A stretch of DNA of 64,000 nucleotides from Shimia sp022448905 (GCF_047126315.1 NZ_CP138953.1:3906001-3970000), one strand, 5' to 3'. Positions 26,349 through 34,731 are shown, counted from the first letter of the stretch. Notes: a model not told the origin generated them from the sequence alone. Numbers and translations are program-made.

Positions 26349-26864
26349 ATGAAGATTACCCTGAACTTAGCCGCCGCGATGGTTTGCGGTTTGCTTTCTA
26401 CGGGCGCAGCCTTTGCCGAACAGCACATCGACGATTTTATCCTGAATGTGCCGATTAAGTTCGTCGGTAACGCCAGGAAGGTAGACACGGGCCTTTGGGT
26501 AACTTGCACTGTTTTCAGACAGGCGGGCGGCGCACATCGGCAAATCCACCAAGACTATATTCTAGCGCACCCGGGAGACCTAATTTCACCCCCCCAAGAT
26601 GGGACGCATCACATTGCTTTCCCTTGGACGATTCCGCCCGACATGAAGAACTCTTCCAAATGGGGTAACGCGCCGTACAATTGGAACTGCAGAATGTATA
26701 AGGGCAGCCTGCAGCAAAACTTGTCCACTGCGACCTCTTACGTTGAGAACGGCGACCCTGTTTCGCCAGCAACATTTGGCACCTGCGCCTATATCAAAGG
26801 TCAGCTGAATGCGGATTTCACCGAGTCTACCCGGGGTACTCCTCTCTGTACCAGCGGGCAGTAG
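26349..26864 (+). CDS. Secreted hypothetical protein, 171 aa
   Basis: Signal peptide 1-22 (MKITLNLAAAMVCGLLSTGA, cleavage after AFA). The mature protein begins EQHIDDFILNVPIKFVG, is beta-rich and has four cysteines (VTCTVF, NWNCRM, GTCAY, PLCTSGQ) that could form two disulfides. The segment IAFPWTIPPD is Pro/aromatic-rich. 23 bp after the small lipoprotein gene. Family not recognised. Confidence 0.7.
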   Translation: MKITLNLAAAMVCGLLSTGAAFAEQHIDDFILNVPIKFVGNARKVDTGLWVTCTVFRQAGGAHRQIHQDYILAHPGDLISPPQDGTHHIAFPWTIPPDMKNSSKWGNAPYNWNCRMYKGSLQQNLSTATSYVENGDPVSPATFGTCAYIKGQLNADFTESTRGTPLCTSGQ

Positions 26865-26873
26865 GCCGCGATA

Positions 26874-27728
26874 ATGACCAGATACCAGCATAGCATTCTT
26901 CGTGTTTTCCTACCCTGCTTCTGCATCTGTGCGATGTTGGCTACGCTCGCGATGGGGCAGACGCTCGACGGCCAAGATCCCAATCTTTCAAACCCGTTGC
27001 CCGACGGGACTGGCCAGCTGCGAGACATTCCCGTGCTGGAGGATGAAGACGGCTTTGTGCCTCAGCTTGTAAGGCGTGAACCTCAACTAATCAAAGCGCC
27101 GCAATTGATATTCGTTGTGAAAGAACCGGTGGAAATTTCTGCGCCAGATTTGCTGTTCGTGGTGAAAGAGCCCATCCAAGTTTCCGCGCCAGATCTGGTC
27201 TTTGTGGTGAAAGAGCCCGAGGATATAGCAGCACCGGAGCTTGTGTTCGTGGTTGAAGAAGATACGGAAAACCAAGAAGACGCATCTGAGCCAGAAACAA
27301 GTAGCACCTCAACCGATCTGGACGACAAGACGGGTGTTGGACCGCCGATTTGTGTTGGCGAGTATACCTTACATTCCTCCGGCGCTGTTGGCAAAGGCAT
27401 CGGGCCCGATGGTAAACCGGTTCCAAACATGCCGGTGGGCACGCCGGTCATGGCCAAAGCAACGCTTAGCACAGAGAGCTGCGGTGAATTCTTGACCATG
27501 AAATCACAAGGCCAAAGCATACAGCTCGCGCGTCAGCATGGTGGTGACAATGTCTATGTCGGAGAGCTGAAAATGCCCGATGGCGTAACGCGTATCTTGC
27601 AACTGACATGCGGGCGCGACCTTAGCATGCACGGTGTGCTTGATGCGAGCGATGCAAACATCAAACTCCAACGTCCGATGTGGCTGCGCGCTGTCAACAC
27701 AACCACACTCGCCTCTTGCTTGAAATAG
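26874..27728 (+). CDS. Secreted protein with 15-residue tandem repeats
   Basis: 284 residues. Signal peptide 1-28 (FLPCFCICAMLATLAMG). Residues 75-134 are four exact-period 15-residue repeats of the form AP(Q/D/E)L(I/L/V)FVV(K/E)EP..I(S/A), at 27096-27275. An acidic Ser/Thr linker follows, then a C-terminal domain (about 155-284) with four cysteines (PPICVG, ESCGEF, LTCGRD, ASCLK). The repeat alternates a hydrophobic strand with a charged turn and could form a stacked beta structure or a binding fibre. 9 bp after the previous gene. Confidence 0.75.
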   Translation: MTRYQHSILRVFLPCFCICAMLATLAMGQTLDGQDPNLSNPLPDGTGQLRDIPVLEDEDGFVPQLVRREPQLIKAPQLIFVVKEPVEISAPDLLFVVKEPIQVSAPDLVFVVKEPEDIAAPELVFVVEEDTENQEDASEPETSSTSTDLDDKTGVGPPICVGEYTLHSSGAVGKGIGPDGKPVPNMPVGTPVMAKATLSTESCGEFLTMKSQGQSIQLARQHGGDNVYVGELKMPDGVTRILQLTCGRDLSMHGVLDASDANIKLQRPMWLRAVNTTTLASCLK

Positions 27729-27740
27729 GAAACACAGATC

Positions 27741-28475
27741 ATGATTTTCAAACGCCTCTTCATCGCCGCCATTAGCACGTTGTCTCTGGCCACAGCCGCA
27801 CTGGCCAATATCGAAACCTATTTGAACGGGTATTGTGAAGCGCAGGACTTCAACGCCGAACAATGCGCCTGCACCAAGACCACATTTGAGGTCGAAGCAG
27901 CACTGCGCGAATTGACACCAGAGCAAAAGGAAATGACAGCACTCTTTCTGGGACAAACCGGACTAGATATGATGTTTTTTGCGGATGCGATGCAAAGCAT
28001 GAAACGCGAACTGATGCCATCGGTCATTCCGGTCGTTGGGCAGTTGCAGGCGCCAATTTATCAAACTTGCATAGAGGTGGATGCGGAGACGTTTACCGTT
28101 GAAGAAACCAAAACCAAAGAACGCTACCTTCAAGCTTGCATATTCACGTCCGGCCAGGGAACGGAGGAAAAAGAGCTGTGTTCTTGTCAGGCCAATTCAT
28201 TTGCATCGAAATATGATGACGACACGTTTTTGTTGATCACAGAGACTCTCGAGATTGAAGCCAGCGGTGAGTCGGGTGACAAAGATCCTTTCGAATACCT
28301 CATGATGGAAAAACGGGGGCTTTCCCAAGAGCAAGCCATGGATTTCATGATGGAAAACCAGGGGCTGATGATGGAAGCGCCGATGATCATAATGAGCTGT
28401 GCCCAAGAGGTCACCGGGACTGAGGTCGATCTCAAAGCTCTGATGCAAGGTGTAATGCAGAAAGAGGCGCATTAG
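27741..28475 (+). CDS. Secreted Cys-rich helical protein with internal duplication
   Basis: 244 residues. Signal peptide 1-22 (ending ALA). Two related halves: the first has YC(x8)QCAC ... YQTC, the second has AC(x12)LCSC ... MSC, each followed by long helices, so the protein probably arose by duplication and has two disulfide-bonded helical units. The second half is Met/Glu-rich (YLMMEKRGLSQEQAMDFMME). Last plus-strand gene of the cluster, 12 bp after the repeat protein. A GAGGCGC..GCGCCTC hairpin overlaps its stop. Family not recognised. Confidence 0.7.
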   Translation: MIFKRLFIAAISTLSLATAALANIETYLNGYCEAQDFNAEQCACTKTTFEVEAALRELTPEQKEMTALFLGQTGLDMMFFADAMQSMKRELMPSVIPVVGQLQAPIYQTCIEVDAETFTVEETKTKERYLQACIFTSGQGTEEKELCSCQANSFASKYDDDTFLLITETLEIEASGESGDKDPFEYLMMEKRGLSQEQAMDFMMENQGLMMEAPMIIMSCAQEVTGTEVDLKALMQGVMQKEAH

Positions 28476-28504
28476 CGCCTCAACCCCAAAGGGTCGCAGG
28501 CTGT

Positions 28505-28681
28505 TTATTCGCCTGCGGCCGCATCCAACGCTTCAAGACATTCAGTGTCTTCCAGAGCACATCCGGTGGCCTCTTGCAGAGTTAACGTGCGGGGTTCCGG
28601 CGCACAGGACATGCAACAGAGAGAAGCCACAGCCGCCATGATCATTTTTGTGCGACGCGATTTAGGCGATTTTGAAAACAT
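28505..28681 (-). CDS. Small lipoprotein, 58 aa, convergent to the cluster
   Basis: MFSKSPKSRRTKMIMAAVAS leads into SLCCMSC, where a lipobox cysteine is plausible at residue 26. The mature part is acidic and holds TLTLQEATGCALEDTECLEA, a short two-Cys acidic layout like that of the small lipoprotein at 26164. Its start codon lies 15 bp from the IS5 end, so the IS has replaced its promoter region. Confidence 0.55.
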   Translation of the reverse strand: MFSKSPKSRRTKMIMAAVASLCCMSCAPEPRTLTLQEATGCALEDTECLEALDAAAGE

Positions 28682-28706
28682 ATATCTTTTCCCTTAGGGT
28701 CAGGAC

Positions 28707-29096
28707 TCATAGCCAGTAAATAACGAGAGCTGCGAGGGCGATGGCGGACAGGAAGACCTTCGGGCATCTGTCGTATCGAGTTGCGACACGCCGCCAATTC
28801 TTCAACCTGCCGAACATGATTTCGATCTGGTTGCGCCGTTTGTAGCGGCGCTTATCGTACTTTACAGTCTTTTTGCGCCGCTTTCGACCAGGGATGCAAG
28901 CGCGTATCCCTTTGTCTTTCAACGCTTCTCGGAACCAATCGGCGTCATAACCCCGATCTCCAAGCAGCCAGTCCACTTTGGGCAATCTGCTCACCAATGC
29001 CCGCGCGCCGATGTAGTCGCTGACTTGCCCGGCTGTAACGAACAGGTTGAGAGGGCGTCCCCGGCTGTCGCAGATGGCGTGCAGCTTGGTATTCAT
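28707..29096 (-). CDS. IS5-family transposase, C-terminal frame
   Basis: 129 residues carrying the last part of the DDE core: LGDRGYDADWFREALKDKGI (second Asp) and RYKRRNQIEIMFGRLKNWRR (catalytic Glu), ending VIYWL. Expressed by frameshift from the upstream frame in this family. Confidence 0.85.
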   Translation of the reverse strand: MNTKLHAICDSRGRPLNLFVTAGQVSDYIGARALVSRLPKVDWLLGDRGYDADWFREALKDKGIRACIPGRKRRKKTVKYDKRRYKRRNQIEIMFGRLKNWRRVATRYDRCPKVFLSAIALAALVIYWL

Positions 29097-29116
29097 ACCG
29101 CCCTTGGTTTGGCCAA

Positions 29117-29470
29117 TCAGGCGTCCTCGCCCCCCTTTTTGACGCCCAAACTGGTCGCGGTTCGGTGAGCCTTGAGGTAGGTGGCGTCAATCATCACAGT
29201 CCTCTCTTCGCCGTGTTCGGCAGCCAGACCTACCATCATCTGCGCGAAGATACCTTTGTCGCTCCAACGCTTCCAACGGTTGTACAGCGTCTTGTGCGGC
29301 CCGTACTCCGCAGGTGCATCGCGCCACCGCAACCCATTGCGGTTAATAAAAATAATCCCGCTCAAGACACGTCGATCATCGACGCGTGGTTTGCCGTGGG
29401 ATTTAGGAAAGAAGGGCTCAAGACGCGCCATCTGCGCGTCCGTCAACCAGAAAAGATCAGACATGTTCAC
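29117..29470 (-). CDS. IS5-family transposase, N-terminal frame
   Basis: 117 residues with FWLTDAQMARLEPFFPKSHG and NGLRWRDAPAEYGPHKTLYN, the DUF4096-type N-terminal segment of IS5 transposases, and the first catalytic Asp in MIDATYLKAHRTA. The reading frame stops at a frameshift region (GGGG-rich) before the C-terminal frame. Confidence 0.85.
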   Translation of the reverse strand: MNMSDLFWLTDAQMARLEPFFPKSHGKPRVDDRRVLSGIIFINRNGLRWRDAPAEYGPHKTLYNRWKRWSDKGIFAQMMVGLAAEHGEERTVMIDATYLKAHRTATSLGVKKGGEDA

Positions 29471-29671
29471 CGCTCGTTTTCAAACCGTGAAGCATGCCAT
29501 TAGACGGAAATCAATGGGTCCTGACCCTAGGCTCGCACTAAATAACAAAGCCGGAAGAAAGGCAAACTGTCATCCCAAAAGAGACAGGCGTGAATGTGCA
29601 AGCGGAATTTTTCCGCCGAATCGCAAAGTCTTAGTCAAGTGATCCAATAATACTGCCAGAAGTTCTGCACT

Positions 29672-29724
29672 CGGCCCAAAGCAGCCATTAGAGTGTCTTG
29701 CAGCAAACGGCGCCTATGAGCCCA
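29672..29724. repeat. 53-bp perfect inverted partner of 46911-46963
   Basis: Reads cggcccaaagcagccattag onward and is the exact reverse complement of 46911-46963, 17 kb away. It lies in the non-coding gap between the IS5 element and the HD-Pnk gene, along with gene-free debris. Confidence 0.85.
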
Positions 29725-29774
29725 AAGTTCCGAATGCCGCGTGCCGCGCCAATGTCCGCATTCGCGCGACGGCG

Positions 29775-30920
29775 CTAAATCAAGGTAACCTTATGCGCCT
29801 CCCAAATCTGCGGCGGTTCCAGCTTCTTTGACAAGTGGTCAATAACGGCGTCAGGCACAGCATTTGGCCGATCCTGGTTCTGACGCTGCAGTTGGTCTGG
29901 GCCTGGTTCGAGATAGACAATCTCGAACCGAGCAGCGTAGCCACGCAGCAACCGCAACACGCGTGATCGGTTTTGGCGCGTCACATTGGTTGCGTTCCAG
30001 ACAAAGTCACGTCCGGCCCGCAGGTGCTCTCTGGCCCTTTCATATGCGGCTTGGATGACTTGCCCTTGATTGGCATTAGCTGAGACGCCCAGTTCGTCCC
30101 GGATCAGGTCAAGGCTGACGACGGGGTGATTGGGGCGGTGTTTGCTGATCCAGGTATCCTTCCCGGCACCAGGCAAGCCGGACATCACCGTGACGGTGCA
30201 GGTGAACGCTTCATGAGCCGCATAGCGCGGATCACGGTCTTCCAATTCGAAGTAGGCGACGCGGCTTTCATCGTTAGCAAAGGCAAACGGACGGTCCCAG
30301 CACCCGGCCTCTTGGAACGTCAATGCGGCGAGGCTGATACTCTCCAGGATGGCCTGCTGGTCCTCGCATGTGCGCCCCAATGCGTCGGCCTTGGCATGCA
30401 GGCACAGGTGATCCGGCCGACAACGCCATGATGTTTCGATGGCCATGCGTATGGGGTCGGGTCGTTCGATTAGCCAAAACGGCAGTTGATGATGGGCAAT
30501 GATCCCACAAAGTTCTTCCCGCCACACAAATGGGGATCCAGCATGCCAGAGCAGTTCCCGTGCAATGGAGGCCCCGATCCGGGAATGACCACGGGAAGAT
30601 ACCCTCCCATCATCTTCATGCTTCGTCACGGAAGGTTTGCCCACATCATGCAGGACGGCAGCCCAGAAGAGATTGCCCCGATCCATAACGGGTAGCCCTT
30701 GCCAGTCTGGATCAGCCACCAGCGCCTCGACAACCATCCGCGTGTGCTTCCCAACATCACCTTCGGCGTGGTGGATCGGGTCCTGCGGACAGGTGTCGAG
30801 GATGGCAAGCTCCGGCCAGAGCGACCAAATCTCGGTCCAGTCCACCTTCCAGGCCGGGTCGGTAGGAACCAAAGCCAGCAGGTGGTCATGTGTGACGGTG
30901 GGTTTCATGGGCTTACGCAT
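29775..30920 (-). CDS. HD-Pnk: HD phosphoesterase fused to polynucleotide kinase
   Basis: 381 residues from MRKPMKPT. Residues 45-180 form an HD-type phosphohydrolase: HHAEGDVGKHT (50-60), the HD pair in VLHDVGKP (91-92), RGHSRIGA (110-117) and AHHQLPFW. Residues 240-381 form a P-loop 5'-OH kinase: GLPGAGKDTW (248-257) and a lid WNATNVTRQNRSRVLRLL. This fusion matches the Runella-type HD-Pnk, which removes 2',3'-phosphates and phosphorylates 5'-OH ends. It overlaps the RNA ligase gene by 8 bp (ATGATGCGTAAG), so healing and sealing enzymes are co-translated. Start could also be one codon earlier or four later. Confidence 0.85.
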   Translation of the reverse strand: MRKPMKPTVTHDHLLALVPTDPAWKVDWTEIWSLWPELAILDTCPQDPIHHAEGDVGKHTRMVVEALVADPDWQGLPVMDRGNLFWAAVLHDVGKPSVTKHEDDGRVSSRGHSRIGASIARELLWHAGSPFVWREELCGIIAHHQLPFWLIERPDPIRMAIETSWRCRPDHLCLHAKADALGRTCEDQQAILESISLAALTFQEAGCWDRPFAFANDESRVAYFELEDRDPRYAAHEAFTCTVTVMSGLPGAGKDTWISKHRPNHPVVSLDLIRDELGVSANANQGQVIQAAYERAREHLRAGRDFVWNATNVTRQNRSRVLRLLRGYAARFEIVYLEPGPDQLQRQNQDRPNAVPDAVIDHLSKKLEPPQIWEAHKVTLI

Positions 30921-31725
30921 CATAGGCTCCATCCAAACCCAATGTGGGCGCAAAAATGTCAACACCGTCGGCGAGCCCGTTCGGGAGGATTGGACGGTCA
31001 TGCCAATGCCCATCAGCCGCTTCAATCGCCTGTAAGAAGTCTGCACGGACGAATTTGAAACGGTCTTCCACGTGATCTGCACTCTCCTGTTTCAGGTACA
31101 GCCCTTCAGCCAGGTCGCTGTCCTCGGTTTGCTTGCCAACCTTGTCAGGACGGCTGCCCGACCGCTCTGCTGCCACGGTTAAGGCATCACGCCACTCAGG
31201 GGATTTGTAAGGGGATGGCCGGGTCAGACCGACAAGCTGGTCGACAGACCTGATCTCTCCTGTATGGACGACCGGCACGGGCATGATCGGCAATCCGGTC
31301 AACAATACACGACGGGCCGCCGTGCTGAGGAACACACCGTTGTCCCGGTCCAGCACGTCGAACTCCATGAAATAGTGGGGGAGCCTGTCATAGAACACAG
31401 TGTGTTTGGCATACATCCACTCGCCATACATAACGAAGCGATGGCCCAGCACGGGGTGCAGGACATGCGCATGGGCGGCCGCCCAAGTCTTTAGCAGGGC
31501 AAAGTGCCGTTCCCGACCTCCACCGGTCAGGTAGTGCCCCCGGCTTTGAAGCAGCAAGGTGCCATTGGCGTCGAACGACACAGCAGAGTTGGCCCCGTCG
31601 AGCTTCTCTTCAACGACCAGGACTTGGCCCGAAAGCTCCTTAATTGGTTTGTCATCCGCCATATCGCCCACTTGAAGGCGCGAACCCTCAACGTGCCGCG
31701 TGCGCGGGTATTTAAGAATTTCCAT
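30913..31725 (-). CDS. RNA ligase (Rnl2-like nucleotidyltransferase)
   Basis: 270 residues. Motif I is EEKLDGANSAVSF with the AMP-accepting Lys at 41; downstream motifs are LLQSRG (Ia), FMEFDVLDR (III/IIIa), EGLYLKQE (IV) and RFKFVR (V). This order matches ATP-dependent RNA ligases of the Rnl2 type. The start MEILKYPRT follows GAGACA. It would join the 5'-phosphate/3'-OH ends produced by the co-translated HD-Pnk enzyme. Length is slightly below T4 Rnl2 (334), so the C-terminal accessory domain is reduced. Confidence 0.85.
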   Translation of the reverse strand: MEILKYPRTRHVEGSRLQVGDMADDKPIKELSGQVLVVEEKLDGANSAVSFDANGTLLLQSRGHYLTGGGRERHFALLKTWAAAHAHVLHPVLGHRFVMYGEWMYAKHTVFYDRLPHYFMEFDVLDRDNGVFLSTAARRVLLTGLPIMPVPVVHTGEIRSVDQLVGLTRPSPYKSPEWRDALTVAAERSGSRPDKVGKQTEDSDLAEGLYLKQESADHVEDRFKFVRADFLQAIEAADGHWHDRPILPNGLADGVDIFAPTLGLDGAYDA

Positions 31726-32332
31726 GATTGTCTCACGATGTTTCGAGTAGTCGCACAAAACCACCCGGCAGAATTTACCAGGGTGTTGGTTCAAGTATGT
31801 GCGCAGCGATTACATCGGACTTCCGTGGGGTTCGGGGTTGAGACGGATCGGTTAGTTACCGCCGAAGTTGAGAAAAATCAACAGCGGACCTTCAGCGCGA
31901 ACGCTTTAATGTCCGGATTGTCCGCGTTGCAGACCTTTGAGCAACGCGCAGCCAACTTCCGGAATCTGCCCACCTTTGGGTTTGGACTGGAACCAGCAAC
32001 GATGCGGATCACGTCTGCTTCGGGCTGGCACCAGCAGTTGATAACCTTGGTTTGCGCGCAGTTTTGCTGCGGACACGCTGCCGTACTGCCGCATGGCGGC
32101 TTAGAGCCCATAGCGGAAGTCCTTAAATGATGCTGCGAGCGCTTGCAGCATGGAAATTTCTGCAGATGCGAGCCAAGCGGCACTACTGTGCAGCAGGAAA
32201 ACCAGCCGACCATTAACGCTACAGATGGGTATTCCAACGAAAGAGCTGCGCAAGTAAGCTTTGGCATATGATTTATGCCGCCCTCATTTCCGTGAGGTTT
32301 GACCAAGTTCAACCAAAAAGGAGTAGTCTTCA
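31726..32332. repeat. Gene-free gap with mosaic repeat
   Basis: Positions 31924-32029 are almost identical to 44278-44382 (gagcaacgcgcagccaactt and onward), and 32016-32112 match 20800-20897. No gene is supported. The last 60 bp hold the cytidine deaminase leader with AAGGAG before its ATG. Confidence 0.75.
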
Positions 32333-32746
32333 ATGCTGATGCCAAATTCGGTACCTGACCTTCGTGAAGCAGCCGCCGCCGCTCGCGAGAACGCTTATGC
32401 GCCTTATTCGAACTTCAAGGTTGGCGCCGCCATGCGCGGAGCATCTGGGAAGATCTACATCGGAGCAAATGTTGAGAATGTCGCCTATCCAGTGGGCACT
32501 TGCGCTGAGGAAGCGGCGCTTGCTGCCATGATTGTCGCAGGGGAGACCGAAGTCATTGAGGCCTATGTCATTGCAGACTCGCCAGAACCTGTGCCGCCCT
32601 GCGGTGCCTGCCGACAGCGCTTAAAAGAGTTTGGCAAAAACGATGTGACCGTTTGGATGGGCACCACCGACGGCAAAGAAGAAGCTACAACGATCGGTGA
32701 CCTGCTACCCGGGGCTTTTGATGCCGGATACATGGCCCGCAGTTAA
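32333..32746 (+). CDS. cdd: Cytidine deaminase
   Basis: 137 residues, normal for the homotetrameric zinc type. The catalytic motif TCAEEAAL holds the zinc Cys and Glu proton shuttle, and PCGACRQRL holds the other two zinc cysteines. It converts cytidine and deoxycytidine to uridines in pyrimidine salvage. AAGGAG lies 8 bp before the ATG. It is convergent with the homocysteine methyltransferase gene, 4 bp between stops. No Zur-type box is visible upstream, so I do not assign it to that regulon. Confidence 0.9.
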   Translation: MLMPNSVPDLREAAAAARENAYAPYSNFKVGAAMRGASGKIYIGANVENVAYPVGTCAEEAALAAMIVAGETEVIEAYVIADSPEPVPPCGACRQRLKEFGKNDVTVWMGTTDGKEEATTIGDLLPGAFDAGYMARS

Positions 32747-32750
32747 GAGG

Positions 32751-33608
32751 TCAGGTCAGCCGCCGCACGATTTCCGCGATGTGCGCAGGTCCAACTTCAC
32801 AGCAGCCGCCTATGATGGTCGCTTCCATCTGAGCCCAGTCCTCCGCAAAATCGGCATAGGCTGCTGGCGTTAGATCTGTACGCGCTGACAATTCTTGAAC
32901 GGTCGCACCCACCTGGACGAAACTCTGGGTGATTTCAGTGAAACCGTTTGCGTAAGCACCAAAGGGTTTCCCGCAGCCTTTGATGACGTCTACGGCCATT
33001 GTTACCGCTTCGGGGGTAGCGCAATTGACAAGCAAGGCGTCCGCTCGGTCGATGCGGTCCACCACGTGTTCGAGAGGCTCTCCCGAGCGTAACTTCGTGC
33101 CGTCATAGTCATCGACGGACACGCTGAGCCAAATGGGCTTTTCATGCCCGGTTGCGCCCTCAAGCGTTGCATCAACGTGGGCCAAGGCAGAGACCGTCTC
33201 GATCAGGAAATGATCCACATACGGGGCTTGGATGCGGCAAATCTCAGCAAAGCGGTCTACCGCGTCGTGCGGCAGTGGGCCGGTCTGATAGGATCCGAAC
33301 AAAGGGCCAATCGCCCCCGCCACACTCCCAACTTCTGCGGCGTCACGAGACGCACACGCAATCTCACACGCGGCACGGTGAAGCGGTTCGAACTGTTCAT
33401 CAAGCCCGGCGGCGATCAGCCGGTCATGATGGATGGCATAGCTGTTGGTAGTCGCCACCATGGCGCCTGCAGCAAAGAAATCGTCATGCACCGCCCGCAC
33501 AAGTTCTGGCTCGTCCAACAGCACTTTGGTCGCCCAAAGAGGCGTTGGTCGAGCCGCACTTCGCGCAATGAGCTCTTGGCCCATGCCGCCATCCAGAATG
33601 GTGATCAT
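32751..33608 (-). CDS. Homocysteine S-methyltransferase (MmuM/YbgG-like)
   Basis: 285-residue TIM barrel. It begins ITILDGGMGQELI, as in the S-methylmethionine/betaine-homocysteine methyltransferase family. Zinc ligands are the Cys of LVNCATPEA and the pair in IIGGCCEVGPAH. It would transfer a methyl group from S-methylmethionine or a similar donor to homocysteine without B12. 9 bp after the larger relative, so one transcript. Confidence 0.88.
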   Translation of the reverse strand: MITILDGGMGQELIARSAARPTPLWATKVLLDEPELVRAVHDDFFAAGAMVATTNSYAIHHDRLIAAGLDEQFEPLHRAACEIACASRDAAEVGSVAGAIGPLFGSYQTGPLPHDAVDRFAEICRIQAPYVDHFLIETVSALAHVDATLEGATGHEKPIWLSVSVDDYDGTKLRSGEPLEHVVDRIDRADALLVNCATPEAVTMAVDVIKGCGKPFGAYANGFTEITQSFVQVGATVQELSARTDLTPAAYADFAEDWAQMEATIIGGCCEVGPAHIAEIVRRLT

Positions 33609-33617
33609 GATACGTTT

Positions 33618-34646
33618 CTATGCTGCCGTTGGCGTTGCAGATTTCCTCCGACCCCGCCGCTCGCGCTTGGGACGTGCCACCTCGACATCGGTGCCGTCGC
33701 TTTCGGAGGAAAACGCGCCAAGAGCTGTGCTGATCGCCTCTAGGCTTGGACGGGCACCGATCTCCTGCGTGTCGAGCGCCTCTCGCATTTTCTCCAAGTG
33801 TGCTGGGGTCGTGCCGCAACAGCCGCCGATAACTTTGGCACCCGCCGCGCGGGCCAAGACCGCATATTCTGCCATCAGCTCTGGTGTTCCATCATAGTGG
33901 ATTTCGCCATCAATGTATTTCGGGATACCTGCATTGCCCTTCGCGACGATCGGTATCTCGGGGTATGCTTGGTGAAAGCCCAAGACAGTGCGCAGCAAGT
34001 CATACGCACCCACCCCGCAATTGGCCCCGAAGGCGACGGGCGGATTGTCGAGGTTTTTGACCAAATCGACCAATTCGGGTGACGTGACACCCATCATTGT
34101 GCGACCCGCAGTGTCGAACGTCATGGTCCCGACCCAGGGCATCTCAACACTGGCGAAGGCTTCCGCGGCTGCGCTGTACTCCTCCGGTGCTGATATCGTC
34201 TCGAGCCACAGGATGTCCGCCCCGCCGTCCTTGAGGCCACGTGCGGTCTCTTCAAAGATGTCGACCGCTTCTGCGTGGCTGAGCGCGCCTACGGGTTCCA
34301 TGATCTCGCCGGTTGGCCCAACCGAGCCTGCGACGACCACAGGACGCCCTGCGGCGTCAGCAATCTCGCGCCCGAGCTCCGCGGACCGTTTGGACAGTTC
34401 ATAGGCGCGATCACCTGCATCATGCAGCTTGAGACGAGAGCGGTTCGCGCCAAACGAATTGGTGAGGAAGAGGTCCGACCCAGCCTCGACCGCGCCACGA
34501 TAGAGCGCACGTATGTTGTCAGGCTTGGTGTCGTTCCACAGCTCTGGACAATCGCCAGATTCCAGACCCATGTTGAACAGATTGGTACCGGTGGCCCCGT
34601 CGGCCATGAGCCAATCGCGCTCATTCAAGAATTCGATAAAGTCCAT
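33618..34646 (-). CDS. bmt: Betaine-homocysteine methyltransferase-like protein
   Basis: 342 residues from MDFIEFLNERDWL; the longer frame lacks a ribosome site. DGATGTNLFNMGL opens the barrel, and zinc ligands are in GANCGVGAYD and VIGGCCGTTPAH. A Lys/Arg-rich tail (RPKRERRGRRKSATPT) ends the protein. The family makes methionine from homocysteine using glycine betaine or related methyl donors, independent of cobalamin. Links functionally to the gbcAB betaine oxygenase genes later in the window. Confidence 0.85.
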   Translation of the reverse strand: MDFIEFLNERDWLMADGATGTNLFNMGLESGDCPELWNDTKPDNIRALYRGAVEAGSDLFLTNSFGANRSRLKLHDAGDRAYELSKRSAELGREIADAAGRPVVVAGSVGPTGEIMEPVGALSHAEAVDIFEETARGLKDGGADILWLETISAPEEYSAAAEAFASVEMPWVGTMTFDTAGRTMMGVTSPELVDLVKNLDNPPVAFGANCGVGAYDLLRTVLGFHQAYPEIPIVAKGNAGIPKYIDGEIHYDGTPELMAEYAVLARAAGAKVIGGCCGTTPAHLEKMREALDTQEIGARPSLEAISTALGAFSSESDGTDVEVARPKRERRGRRKSATPTAA

Positions 34647-34717
34647 CACAATGGCGCCCTTGCTCAAACTATTACCATTTTGCGTTCGCACGCCGAGCGA
34701 GATGGATCAATTTCAAT

Positions 34718-34731
34718 TTCCTCATGAGGAA
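34718..34731. promoter_or_regulatory. Perfect 14-bp palindrome before the methyltransferase pair
   Basis: TTCCTCATGAGGAA, followed by a second CATGAGG at 34732-34738, lies 72 bp upstream of the bmt start in the short gap after the dihydroorotase-like gene. Symmetry and place suggest an operator for a methionine-metabolism regulator. The binder is unknown. Confidence 0.4.

Larger units (their letters stand above)
28696..29528 (-). mobile_element. IS5-family element (two-frame, IS427-like)
   Basis: Terminal inverted repeats are AGGGTCAGGACTCAT (28696-28710) and, inverted, AGGGTCAGGACCCAT (29514-29528), 14 of 15 matching. TA lies at both junctions, consistent with a TA target duplication. Inside are two consecutive transposase frames on the minus strand that would be joined by frameshifting. 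It landed between the secreted-protein cluster and the RNA repair operon. Confidence 0.85.

Noticed and set aside
28464..28517. Hairpins GAGGCGC..GCGCCTC and CGCAGGC..GCCTGCG as terminator after the secreted cluster
   Set aside because: Symmetry is good but no T-run follows either arm, so I do not call an intrinsic terminator.
32270..32332. Zur-type box before cdd
   Set aside because: No TGTTA..TAACA-like palindrome is visible; cytidine deaminase is left out of the proposed regulon.
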